From assembly GCA_963675135.1 (NCBI GenBank), contig OY776128.1, positions 71,058,670 through 71,122,669 of the forward strand: a stretch of DNA of 64,000 nt, in the 5' to 3' direction. Source of the stretch: Galeopsis tetrahit (lineage: Eukaryota; Streptophyta; Magnoliopsida; Lamiales; Lamiaceae). Of the stretch, positions 23,842 to 33,643 are shown piece after piece. A model generated the notes under the pieces. That model was not told the DNA's origin, made no database searches, and was given only the letters and a program-made list of their open reading frames with translations. The position numbers and the translations under genes are program-made. The first letter of the stretch is position 1. Every line of letters begins with the position of its first letter.

Positions 23842-23899
23842 CGACCACGCCTATATTTTAACTAAAGTGTTTGCAATATTGAGCGTGTGATTTATTTTA

Positions 23900-24917
23900 G
23901 GGATGGAGTATATACCCCTCCAGCTTTGTTTAATACACTCCTCTTCCTTTTTATTAATTCAAAATATATATGAAATACCAAATTTACCCCTAAATAAAAT
24001 ATTATAGATACATACACACCCCCTTATAACCCTAACCCTAATTTTTCTTATCTTCTTCTCATTCTTCTCTCCCATACTTCTCTTTTTTTCATCCCATCCA
24101 CCGCCGCCGCCGCCCAGCCCCTCACCGCACCACCGCCGACAAGCCCCCGCAACAGATCCGCCCTGTCGCCGTACGCAGCAAGATGCCCCCGCATCATCTT
24201 CTTTTTCTTTTCTTTTTTTTCGTTTTCTGCAACTAACCCCCCCCCCCCAAATCCGTCGCCGTCGTTGAGCTCGCGCCGCCTACCCGCCGTGCCCCCTCCC
24301 CACTCTCTCGTTGGCCGCGCTGCCCATGCTTCTCCAGGGGTTTTTTTTTCGATAATATTGAATCGACCAAAAACACTCTCATCGACAAATGGTTGTCGAC
24401 GAGATTATTTTTGGTCTACTCAATATTAACGAAAATTTAATTTTTTTTAAAACAAAATTGGTCGATAAACCAGAGTCGATCGAATTGTTTTTGGTCGACA
24501 ATCCATTGTTGACGGGAGAATTTTTGGTCGACTCTGGTTTGTCGAAAATAAGTTTTTGTTTTGTTTGAATTTTTAAGTTTTTGGTTTAGGGTTTGTTGTT
24601 GAGTTTTGTGGATCAGTGGAAGTTTTTTCTAAGTTTAGTTGTTGAATTTTTATTTTTTTAATTTTTTTTTTGTGGATGTAAGAGAAGAGAGATGGTGGTT
24701 AACCGCCGGAGGTGATGGTGGTTGCCGGAGGAGCGGCGGCGGCTGGGTTGCAAAATTAGGGTTAATGCATTAGGGTTAGGGTTTTAGGGGGAGTGTATGT
24801 ATCTAACTTGATTTAGTAAAAGGGGTAAAATTGGTATTTTATATATATATATTTTGAATTAATAAAAATTAGGAGGAGTGTATTAAACAAAGCTGGAGGG
24901 GTATATACCCCCATCCC
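23900..24917. mobile_element. MULE-like TIR element C (1,018 bp)
   Basis: Long TIRs: left GGGATGGAGTATATACCCCT, right (reverse complement) GGGATGGGGGTATATACCCC, with similarity continuing for roughly 90-100 bp. A perfect 9-bp TSD, TTTATTTTA, lies at 23891-23899 and 24918-24926. The interior on the plus strand runs: AACCCTAACCCTAA (about 24031), a pyrimidine-rich leader-like block, a GC-rich Pro/Ser/Arg-coding block (24100-24340), then the hairpin module, then AGGGTTAGGGTTTTAGGG near the right TIR. No transposase. Confidence 0.88.
24360..24545. repeat. Hairpin module in element C
   Basis: Hairpins around TTGTCGACGAGATTATTTTT (24392-24411) and GGTCGACTCTGGTTTGTCGA (24528-24547), each with an inverted partner within 60-90 bases. 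Same design as in A, B and E, with diverged arms. Confidence 0.75.
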
Positions 24918-25003
24918 TTTATTTTAGTTCGGCCCAAATGTTTAATTTTAATAAAGTCGACTTGAAAGCTTATGGGCTTCTTGGGCTCAAATGTTTAATT
25001 TTA

Positions 25004-26100
25004 GGGCGCGGCTAAATGCACCCGGATTTCCTATAAGTACACCCACCAAACATTTTTTTAATCTTTCCGAACATGTGAAATGTCCCATATACCCCTAGGG
25101 TAAAATATATGAAAAAACGAAGATGAGTACACCCACCCATTCTATTTCACATAATTATTACCACCACCACCATTCTTCAACAAAAAAAACTCCAAAATTG
25201 CAACAAAAATTAATCCAAAACACCAACTGTTCGAAAAAAAATTCCAAAACAAACATGTTCGAAATTTTTTCCAAAACAAACTCAATATGTTCGAATTTTT
25301 TTCAAAAACAAACTCAGTATGTTCGAAAAAAAATCCAAAACAACTCAAATTTGTTCTAAAAAAAAGATCGGACATCTTGTTCGAAATTGTTTCCAAAACA
25401 AACCCAATATGTTCGAAATTTTTTCCAAAACAAACTCAATATGTTCAAAAATAATTCCCGAACTACTAAAAACCCTAATTTTCCTAAATTTTCTAAAATT
25501 TTCAAAACCCTAAAAAAAAAAAAAAACTTACCTTGCGTGGGTGCCGGCGACGTGCGATGAAGGGGGGAGAGGTTGCGGCTGCGAACGGTGTCAGGCGAAG
25601 AAAATTACAGAAAAGAAAAAGAAAAAAAAAAAGTAGACGGCCGCGACGGCCCAAGGCAGTGGCTGGGCTGCCGCGGCGAGGGCGGGGCCAACGAGAGGGA
25701 GGGAGCGGCCAGACGGGGTTGCGGGGAGGGGGGAAATTTACAGAAATTTGGAGGGAGGGGGCGCGTTGGCTGGGTTGCGGTGGGGGCGCGTTGGCAGCGA
25801 CGGCCGGCGGCTGGTGTTGCGGCTGGGAGAGGGCAGCGGTGGGGTCGCATCGGCTGGGGCTGCATCGCGTGGGTGGTAGGGAAAAGGGGGAAGAGGGAGG
25901 CGGCGATTTGTGGGAAAGGGGGAAGGCCTCGCCAACGATTTGTGGGAAAGGGGGTGTCCAAAATTGAGAAAGAGTGAATGAGGTTTTAATTGAGTAGAGG
26001 GTAAATTTGGGTTTTCCATGTGGGTGTCCTCATCCGTTTTGTGTGTATTCTCATCGCGTGGGTGTACTCATAGTAAATTCGGGTGCCTTTAGCCGCGCCC
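25004..26100. mobile_element. MULE-like TIR element D (1,097 bp)
   Basis: TIRs: left GGGCGCGGCTAAATGCACCC, right (reverse complement) GGGCGCGGCTAAAGGCACCC, similar for about 42 bp. A perfect 9-bp TSD, TTAATTTTA, lies at 24995-25003 and 26101-26109. The interior has tandem TGTTCGAAA..CCAAAACAAACTCAATA units (25250-25450), AAACCCTAA-like boxes, and a GC-rich block (25530-25960). On the minus strand that block encodes a Pro/Ser/Ala-rich stretch ending in CAAG|GTAAGTTT (about 25525-25536), the same donor string as in B. No transposase. Confidence 0.88.
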
Positions 26101-26109
26101 TTAATTTTA

Positions 26110-28000
26110 ATAAAGTCCGATTGAAAGATTTTGGCCACTATGTCTATATACCATATGAACAGTTAATACAATTCTGGAATGAAGAATCATAGATATTTGG
26201 CCATTTTTAATTTTTAATTTTTATACATTTATATTTCCATTTATTACCAAAAAGTTATAGGTTTAAACAATTTCAATATTCAATTTATTTTTAAATTTAA
26301 TCTATCATTATTCTTATTATTCATTTCAAATTAACATAATCAGTGTAAGAAGTTAATTAAATTTGTCCAGCATTATCATTATAATTTATAATGATATAGT
26401 ATAATGTGCATTATCTTCAATGAAACGTGATATTAACTTTTTGACAAAAAAAATATAAAAATTAATATGATTAAAATGTATAAATGATTCATAGACGCTA
26501 ACACGGTTTAACTACTGGAGTATAAATTAACGGTTTATGACACCTACAATGTAAGTAACAAATTACCTACATAATGGTGTATATATGTGCATGTATCGCT
26601 AACCAACATATCATTTTGTTATTTTCGTAAGCTTCGAATATGTGTTATCATGTTATAATTTTTTTTTAAATTGAATACAGTCACAATAATATTAGTAATA
26701 AATTTTCGTAAAAAATTGAGATATACTGAGATTTCCAACATGTACTGATAATTTTCTATTAATAATATTAATGATGATGCAGAATGTCAATATTCATAGA
26801 TATTCGCTACCTAAATAAATAAATTTTTTTTTGACAATTCCTAAATAAATAATTGATGCTATATATAATTCGCCCAAGAAAGCCGATCGAGTTTAATTTG
26901 CTGAAAGAGTCTTTTGGTATAGGGGAGATGTATCATGTATTATTCATTTAATATTAATTAATTGAAAATATTATAATCTGCTGATTATTATTATTGTATT
27001 GGCTTAGTACTAAATTGAATAAGAATTTTTTTAGGAATCTTTTAAGTCTTATTTGGGATTTTCGGATAGCCTTGAATTTACTTTGGTTGTATTGAATTTT
27101 GAACTGATGAAGTTGATGAAAAATGGACCCTTGGACTCTTCAAAATTAAAAATATAATACTCCTACTAATTTTGTAATTACATACATGGTGGGAATATAG
27201 TACTATAATTAAATCTTTTAGAATTTCTGGATGAACTTACTAATTTTGGGTCTATTTTTTCACAAATAAAATGAGGTGAAAGTAAAAACTTCAACGAAAT
27301 TTCAAGAATATGACACCCTCTACTAAAAAAGAAAGAAAGACAAAATAAATAAAATGACAAGTTCTTGTGTGAAATTGTAGGTCCAGGTAGTTTGTCAGTA
27401 GGATTTGATACTATGAAAAAAAATTCGTATCATCTAAAAGTTTAAATTTATAGAGAAAGATGTAAAATTAATTCTTATATATTAATTAATTCTTAATAAA
27501 TACTATAAAAATATTATTTTATTAATAGGTATTATAACTGCATTAACTCCAAACAGTATTACTACAATTATATATTACAAATAGAAGTTGAAAAGTTAAT
27601 AAGAAGGTTCATTTCTAATTTGGTATGAACCATTATTTCACGAGGGTTTTAATATGGATTGGAGGCTCACTCTAATAATTGATTATTCAACAAATATTGA
27701 AGCCAAAAAAAAATACACATTAAAATGACAGTACACAGTATAATATTGTGATAAGTACTTCGTAACATTAAAATGCACCCGTGCCTAGTATATTTATATG
27801 ATTGTTGACGAAATAAATAATGCATTTTATATTCGAAATCAAATTGTTTTATTTTGAAGTCGTGGCATTTCATAATCCATATCATTACTGATGTTGATTT
27901 TTTTCATACTACGTACCAACAAAGGGCGGCGTGCAATTCAAATTTTCAGCTTGACGTCACTACTGATTTATGAATCATTGATTACATTTGCAAGAATATA
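26110..28000. other. Intergenic AT-rich DNA
   Basis: No gene, RNA gene or bounded element recognised on either strand. Confidence 0.5.
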
Positions 28001-28007
28001 GAGTATT

Positions 28008-28437
28008 ACTTTCTCCGTCTTTCGATTATTTGTACACTTTTTTTATTTAGAATGTCCTAAAATTATTTGTACACTCTTAGAATGAAAATACCCCCATAAA
28101 ATTATTATCCTTCCAACACTATTTTATTTTTAAAATTGTCACTCATTTTTTACATACATTTTACTTTACACCTTACTAACTAAGGGTGTGTTTGCAAACT
28201 CTATAAACAGCTTAAAAGCACTTCTAAAAAGTAAAAGCTGTAAGAGGGCAGCTTTAAAAAAAGTGATTCTAAAAAGTAAAAACTGTGAGAGGGCAGCTTT
28301 AAAAAAAGTGATTCTAAAGCAGTAGAGTTTGAAAACACCCCCTAAATCATCCAAAATATCCTCAATTTATCTTACATCAGTCTGTCACTAAATCTCTTTT
28401 TTTTTCCGGTCAAATCTTACAAATAATTTCGGGAGTA
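28008..28437. mobile_element. Degenerate Stowaway-like MITE, interrupted
   Basis: Left ACTTTCTCCGTCTTTCGATTATTTGTA and right AAATAATTTCGGGAGTAA are partly complementary, as in an eroded Stowaway. A Tourist-like MITE sits inside it. Confidence 0.4.
28184..28342. mobile_element. Tourist-like (PIF/Harbinger) MITE, 159 bp
   Basis: TIRs: left GGGTGTGTTTGCAAACTCTA, right (reverse complement) GGGGGTGTTTTCAAACTCTA. TAA is duplicated at 28181-28183 and 28343-28345. The interior is a 45-bp unit repeated twice in tandem (28222-28266, 28267-28311). Confidence 0.85.
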
Positions 28438-29568
28438 ATAACTTTTTTCTTTCTTTCAATAAAATGGAGTAGCTATCACCGCAAAAGTCGCTAAGTTTGG
28501 GGCCAAAGGCGCTTTAAAGTGCGGCACGAGCACCACCACCGCCAAATCAAAACTCTGGTCAAAGTCAAACTAGGCCCTATCCAACCATTTCGATTTCTAC
28601 TTTCGCTTTTAATATTTCAAATTCAATTACATTTCAATTTTGTACCCCAATTACACAATATATTTATTTATTTTAAATCCATAATTAAAAAAAAGGATAT
28701 TTTCTTAATTTCTTAATAATGAGAAGGAAGGAAACATTTGTATTACTTTGCACACTTTGACTGGGATCTCAAACGAGGCCCCCTCCCATTGAATATTCCA
28801 TTTGAAACCTATTAAATTATGAAAATATCCATAGCTTTACTAATTATAAATTATAAACCTGACACATAATACGTCCTACTTTGAAACATGTGTTGTTGAT
28901 ATTATTCCATACACTATCATGCCCGAATTGCCCCTTTCCTTGTTCAAATTTGATCATTATAAAGGTTTGCCAATTTGACCACAAATAAATTTCAAGCTTC
29001 TATTAAAAAATCATCATTGATCTCTGACCATTTTTATATTTTCTTAGTCATACTGCAGGATCTTTATTTGTCGAAGTATGTGAATTAATTTTACGATAAA
29101 GAACATTAAAAAAAAAAAATAGAGTTAATAACATTTAGAAAAATGAGTAAAAAATTATAATTAATTAAAGATTTATTTCTGCATTAACCCACATTTCGAA
29201 TATTGTACCAACTCATATTGAGCAGGATCTTGCAGCCGATTTGATGGCTTTTTAATATATTCTACTTTTCTGTCAAAAAAAAAAATTAATTTATTTTTAA
29301 CTTATAGTAATATATATTTGATACAATTGTTTGTAAATTTTTAGAACCTGTTTTTATTAAAATTATTTTATGTAACAATTTATAACAAGCGTCGGTAAAA
29401 AACTATTGTTAAATACGGAGTATATTTTAATTTTAGAATTTGATTTTGACGGAAAATAATTTTTTTAACCTACTTTTAAATTTTAATATAGATATACATA
29501 TTCATTAGTACTTGCAGCTATTTTTTTTAGCAGAATGATTAATTTAATAACAAAAAACAACGTGACCA
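28438..29568. other. Intergenic AT-rich DNA
   Basis: A slightly GC-richer stretch near 28500-28580 has no open frame worth calling. No gene seen. Confidence 0.45.
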
Positions 29569-29779
29569 AATATTCTTGAGTTGGTCTCCTGTGCATAGGG
29601 TGCACGTGCACCCTATGCGACCAGTGACCAACAATAACATACTAAAACGCGAAATTTCAAAAGCAAAGTAACTGTCAGTCCAGCGGTTACGATAACGGAT
29701 ATAAGGTCACAGGCCCTGAAATATTTTTAATTTTTTTAATTTTAATTTTTTTTTTCCGAATTAAAAAAATTTAATATAA

Positions 29780-30795
29780 TAAAACAACACTTTTCACTAA
29801 TTACAGACACCACTTTTCACTTATTACTATTTCCACTTTTCACTAATTATCCTGAAATATTTTTAATTTTTTTTTTTCCGAATTAAAAAAATTTAATATA
29901 ATAAAACAACACTTTTCACTAATTATAGACACCACTTTTCAGACACCACTTTTCACTTATTACTATTTCCACTTTTCACTAATTATAGACACCACTTTTC
30001 ACTAATAATTATTTCCACTTTTCATTAATAAATATTTCCACTTTTAATTAATAACTATTTCCAATTTTCACTTTTTATAGACACCACTTTTCACTTATTA
30101 CTATTTCCACTTTTCACTAATTATGGACACCACTTTTCACTAATAACTATTTCCACTTTTCATTAATAAATATTTCCACTTTTCATTAATAACTATTTCC
30201 AATTTTCACTTTTTATAGACACCACTTTTCACTTATTACTATTTCCACTTTTCACTAATTATAGACACCACTTTTCACTAATAACTATTTCCACTTTTCA
30301 CTAATTACTATTTCCAATTTTCACTTTTTATAAACATCACTTTTCATTAATTACTATTTCCACTTTTCACTAATTATAGACACCACTTTTCACTAATAAC
30401 TATTTCCACTTTTCACTAATTACTATTTCCACTTTTCATTAATAACTATTTCCACTTTTCACTAATTACTATTTCCACTTTTCACTAATTATAGACACCA
30501 CTTTTCACTAATAACTATTTCCACTTTTCAAGAATAATAAATAACATTTTTCACTAATAAATATTTCCACTTTTCCGTAATTGTAGACACCACTTTTCAC
30601 TAATAACTATTTCCACTTTTCACTAATTACTATTTCCCCTTTTCACTAATATTAATCAACACTTTTCACTAATAATAAACACCACTTTTCAGTAATAATA
30701 AACACCACTTTTCACTAATAATAATCAACACTTTTCAATAATAATTATTTCCACTTTTCAGTAATAATAAACAACACTTTTCATTAATAATAAAT
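29780..30795. repeat. 23-bp minisatellite with 138-bp higher-order period
   Basis: Units of 23 bp start CACTTTTCACTAAT and end in either TATAGACAC or ACTATTTC. Around 29970-30250 six-unit blocks repeat: a variant unit starting CAATTTTCACTTTTTATAG recurs at 30062 and 30200, exactly 138 bp (6 x 23) apart. A block starting CCTGAAATATTTTTAA occurs at both about 29716 and 29851. Confidence 0.9.
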
Positions 30796-30829
30796 CAACA
30801 CTTTTGTATTTTGAAGAAATAGAGATCAA

Positions 30830-31055
30830 AGTTTCATTTAAATCTTCATCGGAACATTCATCAGTAAGATTCCCTCTATCATGAACATCCTTCACATTTG
30901 AGGTACCAGAGTCCTTCCTATTCTCATCTGCAAAAAGATCTTTCAAAACAGATTCGGTCCATCCATATTTTGAAATATCTTCAGGAGACGGTGTCAAGAG
31001 CCTAAACGAAGGCATGTAATCTGCCAATTTCCTGGTCATTTCATAAATTTGAACT
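30830..31055 (-). pseudogene. Exon-like coding segment inside element G, unknown origin
   Basis: On the minus strand an acceptor-like AG at 31056-31057 opens a frame reading VQIYEMTRKLADYMPSFRLL, then TPSPEDISKYGWTESVLKDL and an acidic DECSDEDLNETL stretch. The composition is like a real protein, unlike surrounding low-complexity sequence, which suggests a captured gene fragment. I do not recognise the parent. The segment runs into minisatellite DNA on its 3' side, so it is probably not functional. Confidence 0.4.
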
Positions 31056-31311
31056 GCAACAAAAAGCATGACAACACTTATTAATAAAAATTCATTAAGT
31101 ATACAACACTTTTCATAGCAAACTATTAATAAACAAATAGTTTTCATAAAACAGTAACCAAAAAGTTGAAATGCATTGTGGAAATTTTTGTTTCTTTTCA
31201 TTGGAAATTATAACCACATAAAGATCAGAACCATCTGGTTTTGCTATCCCATCCTCTTGCAGCTTCTTACAGAGCTAGTATACATTCTCCTCACTACCAT
31301 AGTATTAAAAA

Positions 31312-31663
31312 GGGTTAATTGCAAATTAAATCACCACCTTTCACTGGATTGCAATTTAATCTAAACTTTTGAATAATTGCAAATAAAATCATCACCTTTC
31401 AATATTGTTGCAATTTAGACTTCTAGACAATCTCATTTGTGCCCGAATTTGACGTTTCGAGATTAGATCGAAATAAAAAACAATGTTGTTTCATTAAGAA
31501 GGTGTCACATTCGCCAACCACGTTAGATTTGAGCACAAATGAAACTATTAAGAAGTTTAAATTGCAACAATATTTAAAGGTGGTGATTTTATTTGCAATT
31601 ATTCAAAAGTTTAGATTAAATTGCAATCTAGTGAAAGGTGGTGATTTAATTTGCAATTAACCC
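31312..31663. mobile_element. Small MULE-like foldback MITE I (352 bp), nested in G
   Basis: TIRs of about 90 bp start GGGTTAATTGCAAATTAAAT at both ends (right end reverse-complemented). A perfect 9-bp TSD, TATTAAAAA, lies at 31303-31311 and 31664-31672. Fragments of the same family occur near 56097-56200. Confidence 0.9.
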
Positions 31664-32107
31664 TATTAAAAAACATAAAAAGTTGTAAATTGTAACATTA
31701 ATAAGATAGCCAACAAGAATCAACTTCAAGTTCATCAATCACAATTGATCAGCAGATAGTGAGCTGCTAAACCACAGACAACAATATTTCCCAGAAATGA
31801 AACAACAATAGTACAATGCAATAAGGAAATTTTTAAATAAATTGTAATGTCAATTCTTAACCCCACCCCACCTCATCTTCTCAGATAAACTACATAAAAG
31901 CATTCAATAAACCCATGAATGAATTCCAAGATGATCAAACAAGCAAAAAATAATCATCAATCTGCATAAACACATAACGATTAAAAAGTACACAAGAAAG
32001 CAGCACTCCATACATCATACATTAGGTGAAATCGCGCACGCAAATAGTAACAGAGTGCAGAAACAGCCCCAAAAAGGCACACAAACAGCACAAAATTACC
32101 AATAATA

Positions 32108-32614
32108 AGTAGATGAAAGATCACTAATACTATAAAAAACAGATAAAATGAAAACAAATACTGATAAAAGAATAGTAAGAATAACAACACTTTTCAATAT
32201 CCACAATTACACTTTTCAGTAATATAACCACCACTTTTCAGTAATATAACCACCACTTTTCAGTAATAAACAACACTTTTCAATAACAATCTACATAAAA
32301 CAATAACAAAAACATAAACTCATAAAAAAATAAATTAAGAATAATAACAGTATTCAATATCCACATTTAAACTTTTAAACAACATGAAACAAACAGTTTT
32401 CATAAAATAGTAACCAAAATCTTACACTTTACAAAATTTAACATATCAAACTACATAAAAACAACAACAAAAACAAAAATCAGTAGATGAATGATCACTA
32501 ATACTATAAAAAACAGATAAAATGAAAACAAATACTGATAAAAAAATAGTAACAATAACAACACTTTTCAATATCCACAATTACACTTTTCAGTAATATA
32601 ACCACCACTTTTCA
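32108..32614 (+). repeat. Direct repeat of about 133 bp, 374 bp apart
   Basis: A segment starting AGTAGATGAAAGATCACTAA at 32108 recurs at 32482 with few changes and includes CACTTTTCA-type units. Confidence 0.8.
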
Positions 32615-32679
32615 ATAATAAATCTTACAATATACAAAATTTAGAATACAAAATACATGTAACAAAGGAGAGCATGCAA

Positions 32680-32850
32680 TTTCAGGCGGTTATCTACGAA
32701 TTTCAGTAATAATACAATTTCAGTCGGTTTTCTACGAATTTCAGGTCGTTATCTACGAATTTCAGGCCATTATCTACGATTTTCCGGCGGTTATCTACGA
32801 ATTTCAGGCGATTATCTACGGTTTTCCGGCGGTTATCTACGAATTTCAGT
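32680..32850. repeat. 21-bp tandem repeat, about six units
   Basis: Units of GAATTTCAGGCGGTTATCTAC type, with variants GATTTTCCGGCGGTTATCTAC, occur in a row. The 21-bp period keeps reading frame, so a heptapeptide repeat is possible, but no bounded ORF is present. Confidence 0.8.
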
Positions 32851-33643
32851 AATAGATCTAACATTTAACAAAAATTCAAAAATGAAAGAACACATGCAAC
32901 AACAAAAAATAGAAATAAACAAAGCACAAATATAGAAGATGATATAAACAACAACAAAAACGAGATACGAACTACAACGCAACAAATATAAAAGCAGATG
33001 AAACATACCCACTGTAAAAACCTGTAAAACAAAAATCTAAACCCTAAAAATCAAATAAAAATGAAATAAAGAGTAAAAATAACAATAAAACATAGTACCT
33101 GAGTGTTAAAAGGAGAGGAAGAGAGTGAAATCGATACAGAGCTTAACAATGGTGGCGCGTGGTGGTGAACGAACAATAACCGCCGGAAAAACGATAACAC
33201 GATAAACATTATGACTGTCGGAAATACGAGAAAAGGGAGAGCAAAATCGCCGGAAAACAGTAGATTAGCAACGAGAGGAAGAGTACTAGCTTATTGAAGA
33301 AGGAAGAGAATGATAGAGAGCGCGAATAGCAAAGGGCGTAAGAATATGATAAAAAATACAAAAAATAAAATATTCAGTTTATATATTGACCCGAATATAA
33401 TTATATGGGCTGGACCGGGTCATGTGTGCAAACGGGTCAAAACCGTGTGCACAGAACTTTGTTAGGTGCACCTTGTGCATTTAAGAATTTCCCAATATTC
33501 TTTTATTGGTGGGGTAGGGTTCCTACACAAAAATTTACCATAAAATTGGATTCATGCCATTGGTACATTTCAATAGTTTAAGGGATACATTTCAATCACT
33601 TCTCAAATCTCTTTTTATTAAAAAAATATCAATGTTTCAGTAA

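Larger units (their letters stand above)
20515..23851. mobile_element. MULE-like element E, split by nested MITEs and a hAT element
   Basis: The left end GGCGTGTGTTATTTG pairs with sequence at the right that has been divided by a hAT insertion: ...CAAATAACCCACTCC before the hAT, and CACGCC after it. The flanking 9-mers TGAATTTTA (20506-20514) and TATATTTTA (23852-23860) match at 7 of 9 positions, consistent with an old TSD. The interior holds CCCTAACCCTAACC (about 20658), hairpins at 20786-20972 and a GC-rich block (21030-21260). A Stowaway-like nest (21364-22734) and the hAT (22836-23841) were inserted later. Without them the element would be about 1 kb, like A-D. Confidence 0.6.
29578..33493. 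mobile_element. Large MULE-like element G (3.9 kb) with minisatellites
   Basis: A perfect 9-bp TSD, AATATTCTT, lies at 29569-29577 and 33494-33502. The terminal repeats are imperfect: left GAGTTGGTCTCCTGTGCATA then GGGTGCAC; right (reverse complement) GGGAAATTCTTAAATGCACA then AGGTGCAC. The interior contains a 23-bp minisatellite (about 29780-30795), a gene-like exon on the minus strand (about 30830-31055), a nested MULE (31312-31663), a repeated ~133-bp segment (32108, 32482) and a 21-bp array (about 32680-32850). Near 33113 the minus strand reads CACTCAG|GTACTA, a plausible splice donor. No transposase recognised; this may be a Pack-MULE. Confidence 0.7.

Noticed and set aside
20650..24790. 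Telomeric repeat tracts
   Set aside because: Only two or three CCCTAA units at each place, not a tract of CCCTAAA; better read as telo-box motifs.
25533..25977. Two overlapping long ORFs on the plus strand as a protein gene
   Set aside because: GC-rich, Gly/Arg-rich translations in several frames at once, inside MULE-like element D; shadow of composition.
29780..30795. CRISPR-like array
   Set aside because: Units of 23 bp are contiguous without unique spacers and the genome is plant nuclear; it is a minisatellite.
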